Source of the DNA: Paraburkholderia sp.
GTDB taxonomy: Bacteria; Pseudomonadota; Gammaproteobacteria; Burkholderiales; Burkholderiaceae
NCBI GenBank assembly: GCA_004322045.1
Contig: SCRN01000040.1
Coordinates: 248,001-312,000, forward strand
DNA: 64,000 nt
Direction of reading: 5' to 3'
Shown here: positions 36,380-46,618 of the stretch, piece by piece
Numbering within the stretch: the first letter of the stretch is position 1
Layout: every line of letters begins with the position of its first letter
The notes under the pieces: model-generated
What the model saw: the letters and a program-made list of their open reading frames with translations, nothing else
Databases searched by the model: none
Told to the model about the DNA's origin: nothing
Made by a program: the position numbers and the translations under genes

Positions 36380-38869
36380 TCAGGTTGCGTCGATACGTCG
36401 GCTCTTGAAGCTCACGGTTTCCTTGAAATCCTGAACGGACCCCACCCGGCGCAGGTTCGCCCACGTACCCTTGTAGTACGGCACGACGTTCCGGTCCGTC
36501 CACGGGGTCGTCACGTTGCCCATGATGCCGTTGAAATGCCCGAACTGCATGAACGTCTGGCCGTGCTTGATCGCCGGTTCGAGGTAGGCCATGGCGTAGG
36601 TCGAACCGTAATCGTTATAGACCTCGACGACGTCACCGGACGTGATGCCGAGCGAGCGCGCGTCGTCCGGGTTGAGTTCGAGAAAAGCCATCGGTACGCG
36701 TTCGCGCACGAACTCGTTGTACTGGTCATGGTAAAGCGTCTGCCAGACTTCGTTGACGCGGCCGTTGTTGATCCAGAACCGGTACTTTGCCTTCTGATCT
36801 GCCACCGGCTTCGGCAGCCCCGTCCACTTGGCTGGCTTGAACTGCGCCTTGCCGTCGGCCGTGTCAAACTTTCCATCCGTGTAGAGCATTTCGGTCCCGA
36901 TCAGCTTTCCACCTTCGAATGACTTGGCGGGCAACTGGACACCGTTGTTGCCCATCGCGCGAAGCCGCGCGTAGGTCACCAGATTGCCGGTCTTGCCGCC
37001 CTGACTGTCGATTGGTTCGACGCCGGCTTGGCCCGCCTGCCGGAAGCCGTCATTGAATGCGTCTTCTTCGGTTTTCCAGTCGAAGCCGGTAAAGCGGGCG
37101 GCCATGTCGTTCTTCCCTTCCGCCTCGTACATCCGCTTCAGCGTGTTTGCGATCGCGGCTGCAATCAGGCAGTCCGGCATCGCGGAGCCCGGCGGGTCCA
37201 TAAAGCGCTCGGAGAGCCGCATGCGTCGCTCGCCGTTCATTGACGTCAGGTTCATCTCGCCAGGGTGTGCCGCCGGCAATATCAGATGTGCCGCTTCGGC
37301 GAGCTTGGTCGGGTAGAGGTTGATGTTCGTGAAGAACAGTCCGCCCTTGTTCTTTACGGCGTCATAGGCGACGTCCACGAGTTGTGCAGTCGAAGCGCCA
37401 CGCTCGCGCGACATCGCTTCTCGCACGATGCCGGCCCGGTGCAAGATGACCGCGCGATGTTCTTCCGCATTCAATGTCGTCTGGAATGGATTCGCGCCCC
37501 AGGCCGTATACATCATGCCCTTGCCGTGAATGATCTCCTGGTCGACGTAGATCTTCGTATTGCCGGGATACGGAGGCCGTGTGTAGCCTTCCTGGTGTCC
37601 ACCCATCCGGACGACGCCGGTGCCGCGCCGACCGACGTTGTGTGTCGCCAGCACGACGTCGACCAACGCGGATTGGATCAGGTAGTTGTCGTTACCCCAG
37701 ATAATCCCCTTTTCATAGGCGTGCATGGTCCGCGGGCGATGTCCTGATGCCTTGGGTTTGTATGCCCATTCGGCCGCCTGCTTCAGGCGCTCGATGGGCA
37801 CACCGGTAATGCGACTGGTCTCGTCCAGCGACAAGCGGTTAGTCTTCAAGGCATCGTCAAAGGCGTTGGTGTATTCCGCGATGAAGGCCTTGTCGTGCCA
37901 TCCCTGATCGACCACGTAGGTCAGCAGACCGTCGAACAGCGCGATATCCGTACCGGGCTCAATGTCCAGATGCAATACGTTCGGTTTGCCGGCGACGCGC
38001 TCGGCGATCGCAATCGTGGTCGTGCGGCGCGGGTCGACGAAAATGATCTTGGCGGCTGCGACACTCTCGCCTGGGAAGTGCTGCTTGCGTTTGTCGACGG
38101 TCTGCCCCTGCAGGTTCGGCAGCCAGTGGGCAAGGAAATAATTCGTCTGCGTTTCATATGAGTTGCAGCCGATCGCCATGATCACGTCGGCGAGTTCGGC
38201 ATCCTCATAGCTGTTGTTCAACTCGCCGATGCCCATCTCACGGGTCGCATGGCATTCCGAGTTGTAGGCCGGTCGATTGTGGATGCGCACGAGCGGCGTC
38301 TTGAGCGCAGTGAACATCAGCTTGCCCGTACCCCATGTGTTCTCGAAGCCGCCACCGGCGCCGCCATGGTCGAAGCAATCGAAAGCGAGCACCGACGGGC
38401 CGTCGCGATCGAGGATCTTCTTGGTCAGGCCGGCATACAGTGCGAGCGCATCTTCCCAGCTCGTATCCATCCATTGATCGGACAGGTACATGCGAGGGCT
38501 GCGCAAGCGCTCTTTGGCGACGCCGCCATCGGGGTTGTACATCACCTTCGCGAGCTGGCCGCCGCGTGTGGACGACAAGCCTCGGTTGACGCTGCACGTC
38601 TTGTCCGGCACGACCATGATGTTGTACCGGCGACCGTCCTTGTCTGTAATCGTGTTTTGCATCGCCGGCGTCATCACGATCGACAACGGCGGCAACTGGG
38701 TGCGGAAATCGAGCCCCAATGCGTTCTGGTTCGGTGCTCGCCCGCCTTCGACATTTTCGGGCCATTTGAACACGTGGTATCCGCATCCGACGATGCAAAA
38801 GTGGCAGGTCAGATTCGTGCGCTGGGCCTGAACGGGAGGCAGTGCCACCCGATCCTTGTTCGTAGCCAT
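36380..38869 (-). CDS. aioA: Arsenite oxidase large (molybdopterin) subunit AioA
   Basis: [37 protein letters not shown] (3Fe-4S ligands)...[26 protein letters not shown]; adjacent Rieske subunit. Confidence 0.92.
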   Translation of the reverse strand: MATNKDRVALPPVQAQRTNLTCHFCIVGCGYHVFKWPENVEGGRAPNQNALGLDFRTQLPPLSIVMTPAMQNTITDKDGRRYNIMVVPDKTCSVNRGLSSTRGGQLAKVMYNPDGGVAKERLRSPRMYLSDQWMDTSWEDALALYAGLTKKILDRDGPSVLAFDCFDHGGAGGGFENTWGTGKLMFTALKTPLVRIHNRPAYNSECHATREMGIGELNNSYEDAELADVIMAIGCNSYETQTNYFLAHWLPNLQGQTVDKRKQHFPGESVAAAKIIFVDPRRTTTIAIAERVAGKPNVLHLDIEPGTDIALFDGLLTYVVDQGWHDKAFIAEYTNAFDDALKTNRLSLDETSRITGVPIERLKQAAEWAYKPKASGHRPRTMHAYEKGIIWGNDNYLIQSALVDVVLATHNVGRRGTGVVRMGGHQEGYTRPPYPGNTKIYVDQEIIHGKGMMYTAWGANPFQTTLNAEEHRAVILHRAGIVREAMSRERGASTAQLVDVAYDAVKNKGGLFFTNINLYPTKLAEAAHLILPAAHPGEMNLTSMNGERRMRLSERFMDPPGSAMPDCLIAAAIANTLKRMYEAEGKNDMAARFTGFDWKTEEDAFNDGFRQAGQAGVEPIDSQGGKTGNLVTYARLRAMGNNGVQLPAKSFEGGKLIGTEMLYTDGKFDTADGKAQFKPAKWTGLPKPVADQKAKYRFWINNGRVNEVWQTLYHDQYNEFVRERVPMAFLELNPDDARSLGITSGDVVEVYNDYGSTYAMAYLEPAIKHGQTFMQFGHFNGIMGNVTTPWTDRNVVPYYKGTWANLRRVGSVQDFKETVSFKSRRIDAT

Positions 38870-38880
38870 GATCGCTCCCT

Positions 38881-39387
38881 CTACAGCAGGTTGGCTTGGC
38901 GGCCGTAGATCAACCCATCCACTGCAATCGCGCGTACCGTGCCATTGCTGGCGTTGTAGTCGAGCACGATCGAGGGAAGTTTTTCCGTTGCCTGCCCCGA
39001 AATCATTTGACCGGCTTTTTCAGCATCGAACTTGCTGAAGTGGCAAGGGCAATTGAATTCGCGTGTGGCGGCATCGTATGCGACCGGGCAGCCCATATGA
39101 GTGCACAACACGCTAAATGCGACGATGTCTTTATCTGGGCCGACGCCACCGGGGACGGGGGTCCCCATCTTGACTACCGCACATGGCGATGACGAATCCG
39201 GAAAGGTAAACGCGAGGGGTACGTTTGGTCGCAATTGCCCGGCGCGTGCGATCACTTTGGGGGTATAGGGCAGCGTCGTTCGTCCGGCTTCGACCTGAGC
39301 GGCCTGTGCCGATGGAGCCCCAGCCACGGTTACGCCGACGGCTGCCCCGCCAGTGAGTTTGAGAAATTGCCTGCGGTTAAGACTCAT
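38881..39387 (-). CDS. aioB: Arsenite oxidase small (Rieske) subunit AioB with Tat signal
   Basis: [23 protein letters not shown] (Tat); [27 protein letters not shown] (Rieske CxH...CxxH). Confidence 0.93.
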   Translation of the reverse strand: MSLNRRQFLKLTGGAAVGVTVAGAPSAQAAQVEAGRTTLPYTPKVIARAGQLRPNVPLAFTFPDSSSPCAVVKMGTPVPGGVGPDKDIVAFSVLCTHMGCPVAYDAATREFNCPCHFSKFDAEKAGQMISGQATEKLPSIVLDYNASNGTVRAIAVDGLIYGRQANLL

Positions 39388-39767
39388 GGTCTCCTCCATT
39401 TCGACATTTGATAGGCGGATTGCTTGATCGCGTGTACGAACTGGATTCTTCTCGAAATGGTGGCAGACGCGACTTCTTAGACGAAATGCGGCGCCCAGAT
39501 TTTTATAATATTTCTTGAAGTATTGTTTTGTATTTAGAGCAAGCTTTTCAGAATTTCAAGGTTCGCGAGTACCCGAACACAACGATGCCGGGTTTACTGG
39601 CAGATCATGCGACCGGACGTGTGACTTTTTTAACACCGTCGCACCGGGCAAGCGCTGCGTGCCTGCCAGCGTGGCGCGATCGAATGAAAGCGCAAGACAC
39701 GGTGTGCGACGATGCCACGATCAGCGCAAGATAGGCGGCGTACTCCCCACCGAATGCGCAAGCGATC

Positions 39768-40550
39768 TTGAGCCCTCTCCTCCAACCCCACCGCGCAACC
39801 GCTATCGACGATGGCCCGGTCCATGCCGCCTTCGCTTCGGCCGCCCAAGTCATGGACAAGGTGACCGCACTCGATTGGGCCGCAATCGAAGCATCCCTGG
39901 ATGCGTACGGCTACGCCGCGATCCCCGCCCTGCTTGCCCCCGGCTCATGCCATGCGCTCGCGCAGCAATACGATTGCGATCGGCTTTATCGTAGTCGGGT
40001 CGTCATGGGCCGCCACGGTTTCGGCCGGGGCGAATACAAGTACTTCGCGTACCCGCTGCCGCAACTGATCGAGCGCCTGCGCACGACCATCTACCCGCAT
40101 CTCGTACCCATCGCGAACCGCTGGAACGAGGCGATGGGCATCGACGTTCGCTACCCGACGACGCATGCGACGTTCATCGAACGCTGCCACGCCGCAGGCC
40201 AGCAACGTCCGACACCGCTCATCCTTCAATACGATGAGGGCGACTACAACTGTCTGCACCAGGATCTTTACGGCGAACAGGTCTTCCCGATCCAAGTGGC
40301 CATTTTGCTATCGGAGCCGGGACGCGACTTCACCGGCGGCGAATTTCTGCTGACCGAGCAGCGTCCACGCATGCAGTCTCGCGCCGAGGTGGTTGCGCTC
40401 GCGCAGGGCGACGCCGTCGTCTTCGCGGTCAGTCAGCGCCCCGTGCAGGGCACGCGTGGTCCTTACCGCGTCAATCTGCGTCACGGGGTTAGCCGGTTGC
40501 GCTCGGGACGCCGGCACACGGTCGGGATCATTTTCCACGATGCACTGTAG
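39768..40550 (+). CDS. 2OG-Fe(II) oxygenase family protein
   Basis: LQYDEGDYNCLHQDLYGEQVFPIQVAILLSEPGRDFTGGEFLLTEQRPRMQSRAEVVALAQGDAVVFAV...RVNLRHGVSRLRSGRRHTVGIIFHDA (HxD...H...R). Confidence 0.88.
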   Translation: MSPLLQPHRATAIDDGPVHAAFASAAQVMDKVTALDWAAIEASLDAYGYAAIPALLAPGSCHALAQQYDCDRLYRSRVVMGRHGFGRGEYKYFAYPLPQLIERLRTTIYPHLVPIANRWNEAMGIDVRYPTTHATFIERCHAAGQQRPTPLILQYDEGDYNCLHQDLYGEQVFPIQVAILLSEPGRDFTGGEFLLTEQRPRMQSRAEVVALAQGDAVVFAVSQRPVQGTRGPYRVNLRHGVSRLRSGRRHTVGIIFHDAL

Positions 40551-40637
40551 GTTCCGGTTCTCGGCATGTGAACCGCATTGGCTAGGCTCGTTAGCCGCGG
40601 TTAGTCCCGTAGCCCCGTTAACCCGGTTAACCCCGGC

Positions 40638-42338
40638 TCACAGGCGCACGGGCGGCGGCACGTAGCGGCAGTCGTAGCGTTTCCTAACCGTGCCGTTCTC
40701 ATCGACGCTCTCGAGGTACACGTCGAATTGCCACAGCCGCGCCATATGCTTGAGCACTTCTTCGCTATCGCCCGCGAGGTGGCGGTTGTCGCTCATGAAG
40801 TGCCGCAACGTCAGACTACGGTCGCCGCGTGTATTGACCGACCACACTTGGATATTCGGTTCCCGGTGATGCATGTCGTACTGGCGCGACAGCGATTGCC
40901 GCACATGCTGGTAACCGCTGTCGTCGTGGATCGCAGACACTTCCAGCGCGTCGCGCGTATCGTCGTCGAGCACCGAAAACAAGCGCATGTCGCGAATGAG
41001 TTGCGGCGAGAGATACTGCGCGATGAAGCTCTCGTCCTTGAAGTTGCGCATCGCGTAATGCAAGGTTTGCAGCCACGGTGTGCCCGCGATGTCGGGGAAC
41101 CAGCGGCGATCCTCTTCCGTCGGCGTTTCGCAGATCCGGCGAATGTCGCTCATCATCGAAAACCCGAGCGCGTACGGATTGATGCCGCTGTAATACGGCT
41201 TGGTCACGGGCGGCTGATAGATGACGTTGCTGTGCGAGTGCAAGAACTCCATCATGAAGCCGTCTTCGAGCAGCCCCTGGTTGTAGAGCGTGTTGAGCAG
41301 CGTGTAGTGCCAGAACGTGGCCCATCCTTCGTTCATCACCTGGGTCTGCCGCTGCGGGTAGAAGTACTGCCCGATCTTGCGCACGATCCGAATTACCTCG
41401 CGCTCCCACGGTTCGAGCAGCGGCGCATTCTTTTCGGCGAAATAAAGCAGGTTTTCCTGCGGCTCGGGCGGATAGCGCTCTTCCTCTTCCTCGGCGAGCG
41501 GCGCATTGTGCGACGGCAGCGTGCGCCACAGTTCGTTCACCTGTGATTGCAGATAGGCTTCGCGTTCGCGGCGCAGCGCCGCTTCCTTGGCGAGCGAAAG
41601 CTTTTGCGGGCGCTTGTAGCGATCCACCCCGTAATTCATCAATGCATGGCAAGAATCGAGCAGTTCCTCGACGCGATCCATGCCGTAGCGCTCTTCGCAT
41701 TCGGCGATGTAGTTCTTGCCATAGACGAGATAGTCGATGATCGCGTGCGCGTCGGTCCAAAGGCGGAACAGGTAGTTGCCTTTGAAGAACGAGTTGTGGC
41801 CATAGGCCGCATGCGCGATCACGAGCGCCTGCATCGTCATCGTGTTCTCTTCCATCAGATACGCGATGCAGGGGTTCGAATTGATGACGATTTCGTAGGC
41901 GAGCCCCATCTGGCCGCGCCGGTAGCTCTTTTCCGTCGCCAGAAAATGCTTGCCGAATGACCAATGCCGGTAGTTGACCGGCATGCCGACGGACGCATAG
42001 GCGTCCATCATCTGCTCGGCGCTGATGAGTTCGAGTTGGATCGGATAGACGTCCAACTCGTATTGCTCGGCGGCTGCTGCGATGTGGGTGTCGTACTCTT
42101 CGATCAATTCGAAGGTCCAATCGGACGGCCACGGCAACGGTCTGCGGTCGGCGATGTTCATACGGGGTTCCCTTTGCGCCACAACGGGTGCAGGTGCTTT
42201 GGTCGAGCCTGCCGCGCCGCTCTCGGCCGACGCTTGCTTGGCAGGCTGCTCGCCCGGTGTTTGCGGCTCTTGCGCGCGCTTACGGCCCCGCTCCGGCTGA
42301 TAACCGCGCGATTCGTTATGCAGATGCTTAATCGTCAT
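40638..42338 (-). CDS. SpoVR family protein (YcgB)
   Basis: WTFELIEEYDTHIAAAAEQYELDVYPIQLELISAEQMMDAYASVGMPVNYRHWSFGKHFLATEKSYRRGQMGLAYEIVINSNPCIAYLMEENTMTMQALVIAHAAYGHNSFFKGNYLF. Confidence 0.95.
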   Translation of the reverse strand: MTIKHLHNESRGYQPERGRKRAQEPQTPGEQPAKQASAESGAAGSTKAPAPVVAQREPRMNIADRRPLPWPSDWTFELIEEYDTHIAAAAEQYELDVYPIQLELISAEQMMDAYASVGMPVNYRHWSFGKHFLATEKSYRRGQMGLAYEIVINSNPCIAYLMEENTMTMQALVIAHAAYGHNSFFKGNYLFRLWTDAHAIIDYLVYGKNYIAECEERYGMDRVEELLDSCHALMNYGVDRYKRPQKLSLAKEAALRREREAYLQSQVNELWRTLPSHNAPLAEEEEERYPPEPQENLLYFAEKNAPLLEPWEREVIRIVRKIGQYFYPQRQTQVMNEGWATFWHYTLLNTLYNQGLLEDGFMMEFLHSHSNVIYQPPVTKPYYSGINPYALGFSMMSDIRRICETPTEEDRRWFPDIAGTPWLQTLHYAMRNFKDESFIAQYLSPQLIRDMRLFSVLDDDTRDALEVSAIHDDSGYQHVRQSLSRQYDMHHREPNIQVWSVNTRGDRSLTLRHFMSDNRHLAGDSEEVLKHMARLWQFDVYLESVDENGTVRKRYDCRYVPPPVRL

Positions 42339-43603
42339 GAAGTCGCCACCTGCTTCTCGAACAGCTCCCGGAAAACCGGGTAGATATCGGCCGCGGCGTC
42401 GACCTTCTTCATCGCCAGATGAGGCTCCGTCAGCGCAAGCTGCGCATACTCCAGCCACAGATTTTGCTCTTCGGGCGCGACTTGAATATAGGCGAAGTAC
42501 CGGGCCTTCGTCAGGATGTCCTCCTGCAAGATCCGCCGGCACTTGGGTGAATCGTCGGTCCAATTGTCCCCGTCTGACGCCTGCGCTCCGTAAATGTTCC
42601 ATTCAGTCGGGGAATAACGCTCGTTCTGGATCTTGCGCATGAGTTCTAGTGCGCTCGACACCACCGTCCCGCCGCTTTCCGTCGAATGAAAGAACGTTTC
42701 TTCGTCGACTTCCTCAGCCCGCGTATGGTGGCGGATGAACACGACTTCGATCTTCTCGTAGTTACGTTTGAGGAAGAGGTACAGCAGGATGAAGAACCGC
42801 TTGGCCAAGTCCTTGCGCTGCTCGTCCATCGAACCGGAAACATCCATCAGGCAGAACATCACCGCCTGGCTCGACGGCTGCGGCTGCTTCACGCGATTGA
42901 CGTAGCGCAGGTCGAACGGGTCGATGAACGGGATGCGCCAGATGCGCCCGCGCAAATGATGCAGCTCTTCTTCCAGGCGCTTGAGCTCTTCCCCGTGATC
43001 GCCGGGTTCGTTCGCGAGCGCCTCGTACTGACGTTCGAGTTCGTGCAATTGATTGACGAGCGGTGCGCCGAGCGCGATGCGCCGGCCCAATGCGCTGCGC
43101 AGCGAGCGCACGACGTCGATGTTGTTCGGCGTGCCTTCCGCCGCCCAGCCCGCGCGAATGTTTTTCCACGTGGGCACGGCGAGCAGATGCGTCTTCACGA
43201 GCCGAGGCAGTTCGAGATCGTCGAAGAAGTACTGCATGAATTCGTCGCGGCTCAATTCGAAGACGAAATCGTCCTCGCCTTCGCCCTCGTTGCTCGCTTG
43301 ACTGCCGCCGCCGCCTGCTCCGCCGTTCGGCCGCGGAATCTTGTCGCCGCGCACGTAGTCGGAATTGCCGGGGTGAACGATCTCGCGCTTGCCGCCCGGG
43401 CCGTGACGAAACTGGGGCTCGGCGATATCCTTGCGCGGAATGGTGATGCTCTGTGTGCTCTGAATGTCCTTGATGCTGCGATCGCGCACCGCCTCCGAGA
43501 CAGCGCGCCGAATATAGCTCTTTACACGGCGCAAAAAGCGCTCGCGATTCGCAATGCTCTTGTTCTTACCTGCCAACCTGCGGTCGATGATTTGATGAAG
43601 CAC
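42335..43603 (-). CDS. yeaH: DUF444 / YeaH-YhbH family protein
   Basis: VLHQIIDRRLAGKNKSIANRERFLRRVKSYIRRAVSEAVRDRSIKD...VMFCLMDVSGSMDEQRKDLAKRFFILLYLFLKRNYEKIEVVFIRHHTRAEEVDEETFF; ATGA overlap with SpoVR gene. Confidence 0.93.
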   Translation of the reverse strand: MLHQIIDRRLAGKNKSIANRERFLRRVKSYIRRAVSEAVRDRSIKDIQSTQSITIPRKDIAEPQFRHGPGGKREIVHPGNSDYVRGDKIPRPNGGAGGGGSQASNEGEGEDDFVFELSRDEFMQYFFDDLELPRLVKTHLLAVPTWKNIRAGWAAEGTPNNIDVVRSLRSALGRRIALGAPLVNQLHELERQYEALANEPGDHGEELKRLEEELHHLRGRIWRIPFIDPFDLRYVNRVKQPQPSSQAVMFCLMDVSGSMDEQRKDLAKRFFILLYLFLKRNYEKIEVVFIRHHTRAEEVDEETFFHSTESGGTVVSSALELMRKIQNERYSPTEWNIYGAQASDGDNWTDDSPKCRRILQEDILTKARYFAYIQVAPEEQNLWLEYAQLALTEPHLAMKKVDAAADIYPVFRELFEKQVATS

Positions 43604-43742
43604 ATCCAGTCTCCCGCTTCCAATCGCCGAAAGCGACACGACGAGCCCTGGTGCGGGCGATGTGCCCGCACTTCGCGCGCCGCTTGCGCATGAAGCGCTT
43701 GGTTGGCGCTCGCGGGCGGCGAACCCGCGAGCGCGTCGCGCC

Positions 43743-43778
43743 CGCTATTACTGCTACTACTACTGCTACCGCTACTGT
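43743..43778. repeat. Trinucleotide-rich tract (CTA/CTG/ACT triplets)
   Basis: cgctattactgctactactactgctaccgctactgt between yeaH start and prkA stop. Confidence 0.8.
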
Positions 43779-43795
43779 CTAAAGCTCCCCTGCCG

Positions 43796-45718
43796 TTACG
43801 ACGACTTGCGCACGCGCAGATACCAGTCGCAGAGCAGGCGCACCTGTTTCGGTGTGTAGCCCTTGGTGACCATGCGATTGACGAAATCTTCGTGCTTGCG
43901 TTGCTCTTCGGCAGAACCCTTCGCATTGAACGAAATGACCGGCAGCAATTCCTCCGTGTTGGAGAACATCTTCTTCTCGATCACGACACGCAGCTTCTCG
44001 TAGCTGATCCAAGCCGGATTCTTGCCGCCGTTGGCGGCACGGGCGCGCAACACGAAGTTGACGATCTCGTTGCGGAAATCCTTCGGGTTGCTGATGCCGG
44101 CCGGCTTCTCGATCTTTTCGAGCTCGGCGTTCAAGGCGGCACGGTCGAAGCTTTCGCCCGTGTCGTGATCGCGGAACTCTTGATCTTGAATCCAGAAATC
44201 GGCATACGTGACGTAGCGATCGAATATGTTCTGGCCGTACTCCGAATACGATTCGAGGTACGCGGTTTGGATCTCCTTGCCGATGAATTCGGCGTAGCGC
44301 GAGGCGAGCAGATCCTTCACGAACGACAGATACTTCTGCTCGGTTTCCGGTGGGAACTGCTCGCGTTCGATCTGCTGCTCGAGCACGTACATCAAGTGCA
44401 CGGGGTTGGCCGCCACTTCGGCCGTATCGAAGTTGAACACGCGCGACATGATCTTGAACGCAAAGCGTGTCGATACGCCCGTCATGCCTTCGTCGACGCC
44501 GGCGTAATCGCGGTACTCCTGGTACGACTTCGCTTTCGGATCGGTGTCCTTCAGGTTTTCGCCGTCGTACACCTGCATCTTCGAGAACAGATTCGAGTTC
44601 TCCGGCTCTTGCAGGCGCGTGAGCACCGAAAATTGCGCCATCATTTTCAACGTTCCGGGGGCGCACACGGCGTTGCCGAGCGAAGAGTTGCGAATCAGTT
44701 TCTCGTAGATCCGTATCTCTTCCGACACCCTCAGGCAATACGGGACCTTGACCACGAAAATACGGTCGAGCAATGCTTCGTTATTGCGGTTGTTACGGAA
44801 CGCCTTCCATTCCGATTCGTTCGAGTGCGCGAGGATGACGCCTTCGAACGGAATCGCGCCGAACCCTTCGGTACCCTTGAAGTTGCCCTCCTGCGTGGCC
44901 GTCAAGAGTGGGTGCAACACCTTGATCGGCGCCTTGAACATTTCGACGAATTCGAGCAGGCCCTGATTGGCGAGACACAGGCCGCCCGAATAGCTGTACG
45001 CGTCGGCATCGTCTTGCGCGTACTGCTCGAGCTTGCGGATATCGACCTTGCCGACGAGCGAGGAGATGTCTTGATTGTTCTCGTCGCCCGGCTCGGTTTT
45101 GGCGATGCCGATCTGCCGCAGAATCGACGGATAGCGCCGCACCACGCGAAACTTGCGGATGTCGCCGTTGAACTCGTGCAAGCGCTTGACGGCCCACGGG
45201 CTCAGGATGCTCTTCAGATAGCGGCGAGGGATGCCGTATTGCTCTTCGAGAATGGGGCCGTCTTCGTCGTAGTCGAACAGCCCGAGCGGCGATTCGTTGA
45301 CGGGCGAGCCCTTGATCGCGTAGAACGGCACGCGCTCCATGAGTTGCTTGAGCCGTTCCGCTATCGACGATTTGCCGCCGCCCACGGGGCCAAGCAGATA
45401 AAGGATTTGTTTCTTTTCCTCGAGCCCTTGCGCCGCGTGCCTGAAATACGCGACCACCTGCTCGATCACGTCTTCCATGCCATAGAACTCGCGGAACGCG
45501 GGATACACCTTGATCACCTTGTTCGCGAAGATCCTCGACAAACGTGGTTCGTGGCGTGTGTCGACTTGCTCTGGTTCCCCGATTGCGGTCAACATGCGTT
45601 CACCGGCCGTCGCGTATGCGGCGGGATTGTTCTTGCAGAGCGCGAGATACTCTTCGAGCGAGAATTCCTCCTCCCGCGTTTTCTCGAAGCGTTCCGCGAA
45701 GCTGCTGTATATATCCAT
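43796..45718 (-). CDS. prkA: PrkA family AAA+/serine protein kinase (YeaG)
   Basis: MDIYSSFAERFEKTREEEFSLEEYLALCKNNPAAYATAGERMLTAIG...LYLLGPVGGGKSSIAERLKQLMERVPFYAIKGSPVNESPLGLF. Confidence 0.95.
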   Translation of the reverse strand: MDIYSSFAERFEKTREEEFSLEEYLALCKNNPAAYATAGERMLTAIGEPEQVDTRHEPRLSRIFANKVIKVYPAFREFYGMEDVIEQVVAYFRHAAQGLEEKKQILYLLGPVGGGKSSIAERLKQLMERVPFYAIKGSPVNESPLGLFDYDEDGPILEEQYGIPRRYLKSILSPWAVKRLHEFNGDIRKFRVVRRYPSILRQIGIAKTEPGDENNQDISSLVGKVDIRKLEQYAQDDADAYSYSGGLCLANQGLLEFVEMFKAPIKVLHPLLTATQEGNFKGTEGFGAIPFEGVILAHSNESEWKAFRNNRNNEALLDRIFVVKVPYCLRVSEEIRIYEKLIRNSSLGNAVCAPGTLKMMAQFSVLTRLQEPENSNLFSKMQVYDGENLKDTDPKAKSYQEYRDYAGVDEGMTGVSTRFAFKIMSRVFNFDTAEVAANPVHLMYVLEQQIEREQFPPETEQKYLSFVKDLLASRYAEFIGKEIQTAYLESYSEYGQNIFDRYVTYADFWIQDQEFRDHDTGESFDRAALNAELEKIEKPAGISNPKDFRNEIVNFVLRARAANGGKNPAWISYEKLRVVIEKKMFSNTEELLPVISFNAKGSAEEQRKHEDFVNRMVTKGYTPKQVRLLCDWYLRVRKSS

Positions 45719-46618
45719 GCTACCTCCTCGCCCAAGTCTGCGGACGAAGTCGTCTACTGGGTGGCAATACCGAAACGACCTCGCTCGAATTCATCCTAAA
45801 CCCTTTTAAATTATTTTTCACTGCCTCCGTTGCCCTAGGTCATCCACGTGTGCCCTAACTTGGAGATGTGCGGACCGTCGCCTACAATCTTTGTCCTGCT
45901 TCTCGCATGTTTTGCACGCTCGTGCATCCTCGCCCTCACATGCATCGCCGCGCGCTTCACGTCGTCGATTGTCACATTCGAACTTACATCGAGCGAGCGC
46001 ACGACCTGCGTTTCGCGCTCATCGCTACGTGGGCTTTCATCGCAACGATGGCCTTTTCTCACATAACGGCATTCGTGTCGTCACTCCGAAATGGCGCCTG
46101 CGCATCGCCCGCTTCGCGACTGCGATCGCGCTCGCCGCACAGTCCCATCGCCCATTGCACACGCAGTGCCTGCTCGCCGGTTCAACCTTCGCAAGCACAG
46201 CATCCGATCGCTTCGATGGCTCGCCGCTTCAGTCGATCGCGCTTTGTGTTTTCTTTCTCCGTATACGCGCCAGGCGGCGTTTCGGACGACACGCGTACGC
46301 ATCCGTTACAATTTTCGCGAAGTTCGGGTCGTAGAGAAATGGAGGCGCTCGTAACGTGCACCGGCAAGCGCGCTCGCTTGCGCACAGTGGTGTGGACCGC
46401 ACAGCGAGGCACAAAGGTTTGCGCCGCTGCGCAGGAGGCGCCGACGTAGCGCTTGGCGCGCGCGAATATTTTTGAGGGGCAGATGGAGCGGACGGTCGCT
46501 CTTCAGCAGAGCCACCGTAATGGCAACGCGCTGTATTGGAGCCGGGCAGGCACGGACGGGCGGTAACGCGGCGCGAGCGGGTTCGCGCCGCCATCGCCGC
46601 CCTGGCTGCCCAGTGTGG

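Noticed and set aside
40560-40640. Dense GTTAACC/GGTTAAC inverted motifs between convergent genes
   Set aside because: Short imperfect palindromes in a convergent gap; most simply a bidirectional terminator-like region
43703-45799. 698-aa plus-strand ORF opposite prkA
   Set aside because: Fully antisense to the well-supported PrkA gene; typical long antisense ORF in high-GC DNA, with no recognisable domain
45868-46449. 193-aa ORF in the prkA-MCP gap
   Set aside because: Low-complexity Arg/Ser/His-rich translation, no family resemblance, and overlapping alternative frames; not supported as a gene
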